Source of the DNA: Holosporales bacterium
Lineage (GTDB): Bacteria; Pseudomonadota; Alphaproteobacteria; BNTO01
Length of the DNA stretch: 10,991 nucleotides
Direction of reading: 5' to 3'
Assembly (NCBI GenBank): GCA_031270515.1
Contig: JAISXM010000057.1
Coordinates: 1-10,991 of the forward strand
Shown here: positions 7,851-10,991 of the stretch, in pieces
Layout: each line of letters opens with the position of its first letter
Position numbering within the stretch: the first letter of the stretch is position 1
Made by a program: the position numbers and the translations under genes
The notes under the pieces: generated by a model
What the model saw: the letters and a program-made list of their open reading frames with translations, nothing else
Databases searched by the model: none
Told to the model about the DNA's origin: nothing

Positions 7851-7888
7851 TACTGCATCTCTGCGTTACTGCATTTCTGCTGCGTTAT
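7851..7888. repeat. Short tandem repeat in the fusion protein leader
   Basis: TACTGCATCTCTGCGTTA (7851-7868) is followed by an overlapping copy, TACTGCATTTCTG-CTGCGTTA (7868-7888), with a 3-nt insertion. It lies between the 16-bp array and the start codon of the adaptor gene, probably within its 5' untranslated leader. Confidence 0.45.
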
Positions 7889-7905
7889 TATTGCAGCGAA
7901 ACTAT

Positions 7906-7982
7906 TTGCGACAGTTAGCATTTGTTACAGTTAACACTTACGACAGTTGACAGTCTAACTTTTTTGATTACGACAGTTGACA
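7906..7982. repeat. Iteron-like array of a 15-bp element upstream of the efflux genes
   Basis: Four copies of a 15-mer in the same orientation begin at 7906 (TTGCGACAGTTAGCA), 7922 (TTGTTACAGTTAACA), 7938 and 7968 (both TTACGACAGTTGACA). Three are spaced exactly 16 bp apart; the fourth lies 30 bp further on. The core is ACAGTT-R-R/G-CA. The array ends about 90 bp upstream of the adaptor start codon, where a response regulator or repressor would act on the efflux operon. No strong promoter is obvious nearby; TATACT on the minus strand near 8010 is a weak -10 candidate. The rest of the 7817-8105 gap is AT-rich and shows no gene. Confidence 0.65.
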
Positions 7983-8105
7983 GTCCAACGTTCAGATTGC
8001 CCTACTACAAGTATATTTTACCTGAACCTACGCAAATTAACAGTGATATTTTTTACACGCTATAAAATGTGTCCCTATATGGTAATAGTATCACGATTCT
8101 AACAA

Positions 8106-10115
8106 CTATTGCCGATTATTTGGCAATATAATTTCAATTCGTGCGCCCTGATGTCCAACGGCGTCTTTTAATTCCATAAATCCTGCGTGTTCTGTCACTA
8201 TGCGCAGTACAATCGACATGCCCAATCCTGTGCCTTTTGACCTAGTAGTATAGTAAGGTTCGAACAATCGCTCCCTGTTTTCGACGGGAAACCCTGGGCC
8301 GTCGTCCTCTATTATGATGAACAAACAATCCGCCTGTTGCTCTAATACAACGCAAATGGTTCCGCGCCCTCCGGCTCTTTTTGACGAGGTTCCAATTTTT
8401 TCGGCAAATCGTTCTCCAAACCTTTCCCCACTTGTATCTCCATCTTTTGCCCCAAATTTTCCTCCACCTTTCTCGGCAAATTGTTCGCCAAATTGTTGCC
8501 CACCTTTATCTCTACCTTTTTCCCCAAATCTCTCCAAGGATAAATCTCGCTCTTTTATTGCGTTAACAGAGTTCTGCAACAAATTCACCAGCACCTGAAA
8601 AATTTGTTGGCTGTCACATGGCCATATAATAAGTGGGTGGGACGCTTGAATAATAAATTCTATATCTGAATCAACTTGTTTTTGTAAAAACACCGCGTCC
8701 CTTGCGAGGTGATTCATATTCACAGGCTGAATATTTGCCTCGGGCATGCGCGCAAACGCGGAAAACTCACTGATTAAGTTTTCAATATGCGACACTTGCC
8801 TGATAATTGTGTCAATACATTTAATAAACGTATCGGGATCGCTCCTTATTTCCGCTTTATATTTGCGCTTCAGTCGCTCGGCGGACAGCTGAATCGGCGT
8901 GAGCGGATTCTTTACCTCGTGGGCTATTTTCCGCGCGATATCGGCCCAAGCGGATTTTTTTTCGCTAATGATCAAATCTTTGTTCTGTCGGGCTAATCGC
9001 TCCGTCATCCTGTTGAAGGACAGAACCAGCTTGTTCAGTTCATTCTTTGGGTGCACCTCTGGAACGCGCACGGAAAAATTCCCCTCGCTGACGTCGTTTG
9101 CTGCAACAATTAAATGCGTGATTGGCTCAACTACTATATTCGCCAGAGTTATTCCGATCCAAATCGCCGCCAGCAACAATAAAAACGACGCCATAGCGAA
9201 TAACGTGATCAGGATAACTTGGAATTTATTTTGATTGTCTATCAGCTCATTATAATACCGTGTTGAATCGCGGGCGGAGTTTACGTACTTAAGGATGTTG
9301 CTGTCGATACGCTTGCTGACCCACAAATATGTGATTGCGTCTGGTGAGTCGCGGTCTACACAAATTTGCGCTTGGACCTGGTCGTTCTTTTCTTTGATGA
9401 CAACATCCCCGCGGCATACTTTGCCCAAGCTGACCATGTCGGTGTCGTATGAAATGCTGTCCAGCTCCAGGTAAATAGCCAAAGAGGAGCTTACGGAGAC
9501 GGGGCCTTTGTTTTTCCGGAAGTGCTTTATGAGCGCTTCCTCAAGGCGCATTTTTTCGACAAATTCATCCAACTTTTCGCGCAATTCTTCGCAATCTTGC
9601 TGAGAGGCAAAGTCGTAGTCTGGCATATTCAGGCGGTCGGCAAAGCTTATCGCGTCAGAGCAAATGTTCCTTATGTGCTCTTGGAGGTATAGCTCCGCGA
9701 CAAGGCTGGCTTCATTTAGCGTGTGTTGCACAGGTTGACTAAACCAAACGGCGACACCAGATTTAAAAAATGTAATGGCCAAAACCCCCATAAGCATTGA
9801 GGGAATAATTGTAACTAAAGAGAATATAATGATAATGGTTATATGCAGCCTTGCGCCAATCACGCCGCGCTTTTGCTCGTGGTACATGGCTTTGAGGCGA
9901 TATATGATGACGATGGTTAACATCACGATGATCAGCGCATCAAATGTTATGAACGGCATAACGATTGATGTGCGCTTTGCCCAAGAGACGCCACCGTAGC
10001 TGACGATTGCGTATGTCAGGAACCCGGAAAATGTGGCAAGTCCGCTTATAATAAAGTGCAGGTGGGCTTTAATAAATCCGCGTTCAAGTATTTTGAATGG
10101 GTAAAAACAGCTCAT
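8106..10115 (-). CDS. ntrY: NtrY-type membrane sensor histidine kinase
   Basis: This 669-residue sensor kinase should autophosphorylate on a His and pass the phosphate to a response regulator, in this family NtrX. Three membrane helices (about 20-40, 52-73, 92-117) are followed by a periplasmic region (about 118-298), a fourth helix (299-324) and a HAMP domain (to about 377). The dimerisation domain has WADIARKIAHEVKNPLTPI with phospho-acceptor His399, the NtrY signature. The ATPase domain has the N box (LVNLLQNSVNAI, 509-520), G1 (DDGPGFP, 604-610), an F box (LFEPYYTT) and G2 (TGLGMSIV, 629-636). The PAS domain usual between HAMP and the His domain is not visible. Residues about 526-579, between N box and G1, are an inserted Gly/Lys/Glu repeat. 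The ATG at 10113-10115 is preferred, with GAGTGG upstream; a TTG at 10184 would add 23 residues but has no ribosome site. Downstream lies an efflux operon, not ntrX. Confidence 0.9.
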   Translation of the reverse strand: MSCFYPFKILERGFIKAHLHFIISGLATFSGFLTYAIVSYGGVSWAKRTSIVMPFITFDALIIVMLTIVIIYRLKAMYHEQKRGVIGARLHITIIIIFSLVTIIPSMLMGVLAITFFKSGVAVWFSQPVQHTLNEASLVAELYLQEHIRNICSDAISFADRLNMPDYDFASQQDCEELREKLDEFVEKMRLEEALIKHFRKNKGPVSVSSSLAIYLELDSISYDTDMVSLGKVCRGDVVIKEKNDQVQAQICVDRDSPDAITYLWVSKRIDSNILKYVNSARDSTRYYNELIDNQNKFQVILITLFAMASFLLLLAAIWIGITLANIVVEPITHLIVAANDVSEGNFSVRVPEVHPKNELNKLVLSFNRMTERLARQNKDLIISEKKSAWADIARKIAHEVKNPLTPIQLSAERLKRKYKAEIRSDPDTFIKCIDTIIRQVSHIENLISEFSAFARMPEANIQPVNMNHLARDAVFLQKQVDSDIEFIIQASHPLIIWPCDSQQIFQVLVNLLQNSVNAIKERDLSLERFGEKGRDKGGQQFGEQFAEKGGGKFGAKDGDTSGERFGERFAEKIGTSSKRAGGRGTICVVLEQQADCLFIIIEDDGPGFPVENRERLFEPYYTTRSKGTGLGMSIVLRIVTEHAGFMELKDAVGHQGARIEIILPNNRQ
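8401..8544 (-). repeat. 72-nt imperfect tandem repeat inside the kinase ATPase domain
   Basis: Copies 8401-8472 and 8473-8544 align without gaps; the first 60 positions agree at roughly four in five, with decay at the end of each copy. Each encodes 24 residues with the pattern (R/K)FG-(E/A)-K ... FGE-x-FAEK, in a loop that is normally short. Confidence 0.8.
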
Positions 10116-10166
10116 TTCGCCACTCGGCGCGTTAGTGTGGTGGATATCCCATTGTAAAATATATAT

Positions 10167-10176
10167 GGGTATACCC
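10167..10176. promoter_or_regulatory. Palindrome in the region upstream of ntrY
   Basis: GGGTATACCC is a perfect 10-bp palindrome about 50 bp before the ntrY start, next to AT-rich sequence (TATATATTTTA on the minus strand) that could hold a -10. A related 8-bp palindrome, GGATATCC, lies at 10142-10149. Either may be a regulator site; no clear -35/-10 pair stands out. Confidence 0.25.
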
Positions 10177-10182
10177 AAACAC

Positions 10183-10291
10183 AAAAAAAGATTCAGTTAT
10201 AGCGAAGCAGATTGGAAACCCCAGCACCGCCTTTGCGGCATTCACAGTATTGCTAAAGCAAGACGCTGCGGGGTTTTCATGGTGTTTCGCT
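10183..10291 (-). ncRNA. Branched RNA fold between the sel1 gene and ntrY, possible terminator/attenuator or palindromic element
   Basis: Starting directly after the sel1 stop codon, the minus-strand transcript can form a closing stem AGCGAA/TTCGCT (10286-10291 with 10201-10206). Inside is a stem of AAACCCC/GGGGTTT plus AGC/GCT with a 2-nt bulge (10216-10225 with 10265-10276). Within that are two tetraloop hairpins, CCGC/GCGG (10227-10238) and TTGC/GCAA (10250-10261): a three-way junction. Seven U residues (plus 10183-10189) follow 11 nt after the closing stem. The strand joining the two hairpins (10238-10247) is also perfectly complementary over 10 nt to the last sel1 codons (10297-10306), which would allow an alternative fold. 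It could act as an elaborate terminator or attenuator, or be a palindromic repeat element. Confidence 0.5.
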
Positions 10292-10991
10292 CTAATCTGT
10301 GAATGCGCCGCCCAAGTCACGAACGCAAAGTTCATAGAAGAGCTGAGCCTCTGCATCTCCTTGATCTGCACTCATCTTGAAGTATTGAGCTGCTGATTCT
10401 ACATCTGCGCTAACGCCCCTTCCGTCATACAAACAGCAACCATAGTAATATTGAGCATTTACATCTCCCTGATCTGCACTCATCTTGAAGTATCGAGCGG
10501 CGGATACCAAATCTACGCGAACGCCACTTCCGTCACGCGAACAGCAACCATAACTATATTGAGCTAAGGCATATCCCTGATCTGCACTCATCTTGAAGTA
10601 TCGAGCTGCGGATGCTAAATCTACGTTAACGCCCACTCCATCATGCAAGCAGCAAGCATAGCTATATTGAGCATATGCATATCCTTGATCTGCACTATTC
10701 CTGAAGTATAGAGCGGCTGCTTCTAAATCTACGCTAACGCCCGTTCCGTCACGCAAACAGCAAGCATAGCTATATTGAGCCTCTGCATATCCTTGATCTG
10801 CACTCATCTTGAAGTATCGAGCTGCGGATACCAGATCTACGCGAACGCCCCTTCCGTCACGCGAACAGCAACCATAATTAGATTGAGCATATGCATATCC
10901 CTGATCTGCACTCATCTTGAAGTATCGAGCTGCGGATGCTAAATCTACGTTAACGCCCACTCCATCATGCAAGCAGCAAGCATAGCTATAT
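10292..10991 (-). CDS. Sel1-repeat (SLR) protein, 5' end beyond window
   Basis: The C-terminal 232 codons of an array of Sel1-like repeats, alpha-alpha units related to TPRs that mediate protein-protein contacts. Six full 36-residue units are visible plus a degenerate last one (LFYELCVRDLGGAFTD, stop at 10292-10294). Each unit follows the pattern Y-x-CC-x-x-DG-x-GV-x-x-D-x-x-(S/A)AA-x-YF-x-x-SADQG-x-x-x-AQ. The frame stays open to the right edge, so start, signal peptide and any other domain are not seen. Every full unit has a Cys-Cys pair where bacterial Sel1 repeats usually have residues such as LGxxY; to my recollection this and the YFKMSADQG wording resemble protist Sel1 proteins. Units 1-3 and 4-6 form two copies of a 324-nt block. 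It may be a host-interaction protein; no partner is indicated. Confidence 0.9.
   Translation of the reverse strand, partial: YSYACCLHDGVGVNVDLASAARYFKMSADQGYAYAQSNYGCCSRDGRGVRVDLVSAARYFKMSADQGYAEAQYSYACCLRDGTGVSVDLEAAALYFRNSADQGYAYAQYSYACCLHDGVGVNVDLASAARYFKMSADQGYALAQYSYGCCSRDGSGVRVDLVSAARYFKMSADQGDVNAQYYYGCCLYDGRGVSADVESAAQYFKMSADQGDAEAQLFYELCVRDLGGAFTD
10345..10991 (-). repeat. 108-nt Sel1 repeat array with a 324-nt higher-order period
   Basis: Units recur every 108 nt, and each unit is closest to the one three units away. For example, 10621-10667 is identical to 10945-10991 (offset 324), and the stretch near 10475-10620 differs from that near 10799-10944 at only a few bases. Unit types are LHDGVGVNVDL (1 and 4), SRDG-x-GVRVDL (2 and 5), and a more diverged pair (3 and 6). 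Confidence 0.85.

Noticed and set aside
8043..8094. GTGATA/TATCAC arms with a weak inner ACAC/GTGT stem after ntrY, considered as a terminator
   Set aside because: The stem is short and interrupted, and no T tract follows on the minus strand.
10132..10371. 79-codon minus-strand frame spanning the sel1 end and the ntrY start
   Set aside because: It overlaps two well-supported genes out of frame and runs through the branched RNA fold; no ribosome site or recognisable family. A translated repeat element cannot be fully excluded.

Overview
This is a compact window with all six genes on the minus strand, so transcription runs from high to low coordinates: a Sel1-repeat protein (cut by the right edge), an NtrY-type sensor histidine kinase, an RND-type membrane fusion protein, its RND inner-membrane transporter, an unrecognised exported lysine-rich protein, and a DegP/HtrA periplasmic protease (cut by the left edge). 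No rRNA, tRNA, CRISPR array or transposase is visible.

The gene set indicates a Gram-negative bacterium with an inner membrane, a periplasm and, by implication of the RND pump, an outer membrane. The kinase has the NtrY signature around its phospho-acceptor His (IAHEVKNPLTPIQLS), which points to an alphaproteobacterium. The reduced kinase (no PAS domain seen), an NtrX partner not next to it, long intergenic stretches between unidirectional genes and a protist-like Sel1 array all fit an intracellular lineage such as Rickettsiales or Holosporales. That placement is inference, not shown directly.

Layout: 1-1600 degP; 1601-1987 intergenic with a good promoter for degP and two hairpins; 1988-2926 exported acidic-then-lysine-rich protein; 2927-3028 gap holding a decayed copy of the 3' end of the RND gene; 3029-6109 RND transporter; 6110-6343 gap with its own promoter and operator-like repeats; 6344-7816 membrane fusion protein; 7817-8105 gap with an iteron-like array; 8106-10115 NtrY-like kinase; 10116-10291 gap with a branched RNA fold; 10292-10991 Sel1 protein.

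Functionally, the fusion protein and the transporter form a tripartite efflux system that still needs a TolC-like channel from elsewhere. DegP is periplasmic quality control, and the kinase is a membrane sensor that could respond to envelope or nitrogen/redox state. The theme of the window is envelope homeostasis. A second theme is repeat expansion: tandem duplications of 33 nt, 72 nt and 324 nt inside three genes, a 64-nt-offset duplication of the RND 3' end, and a 16-bp periodic array in a regulatory region.
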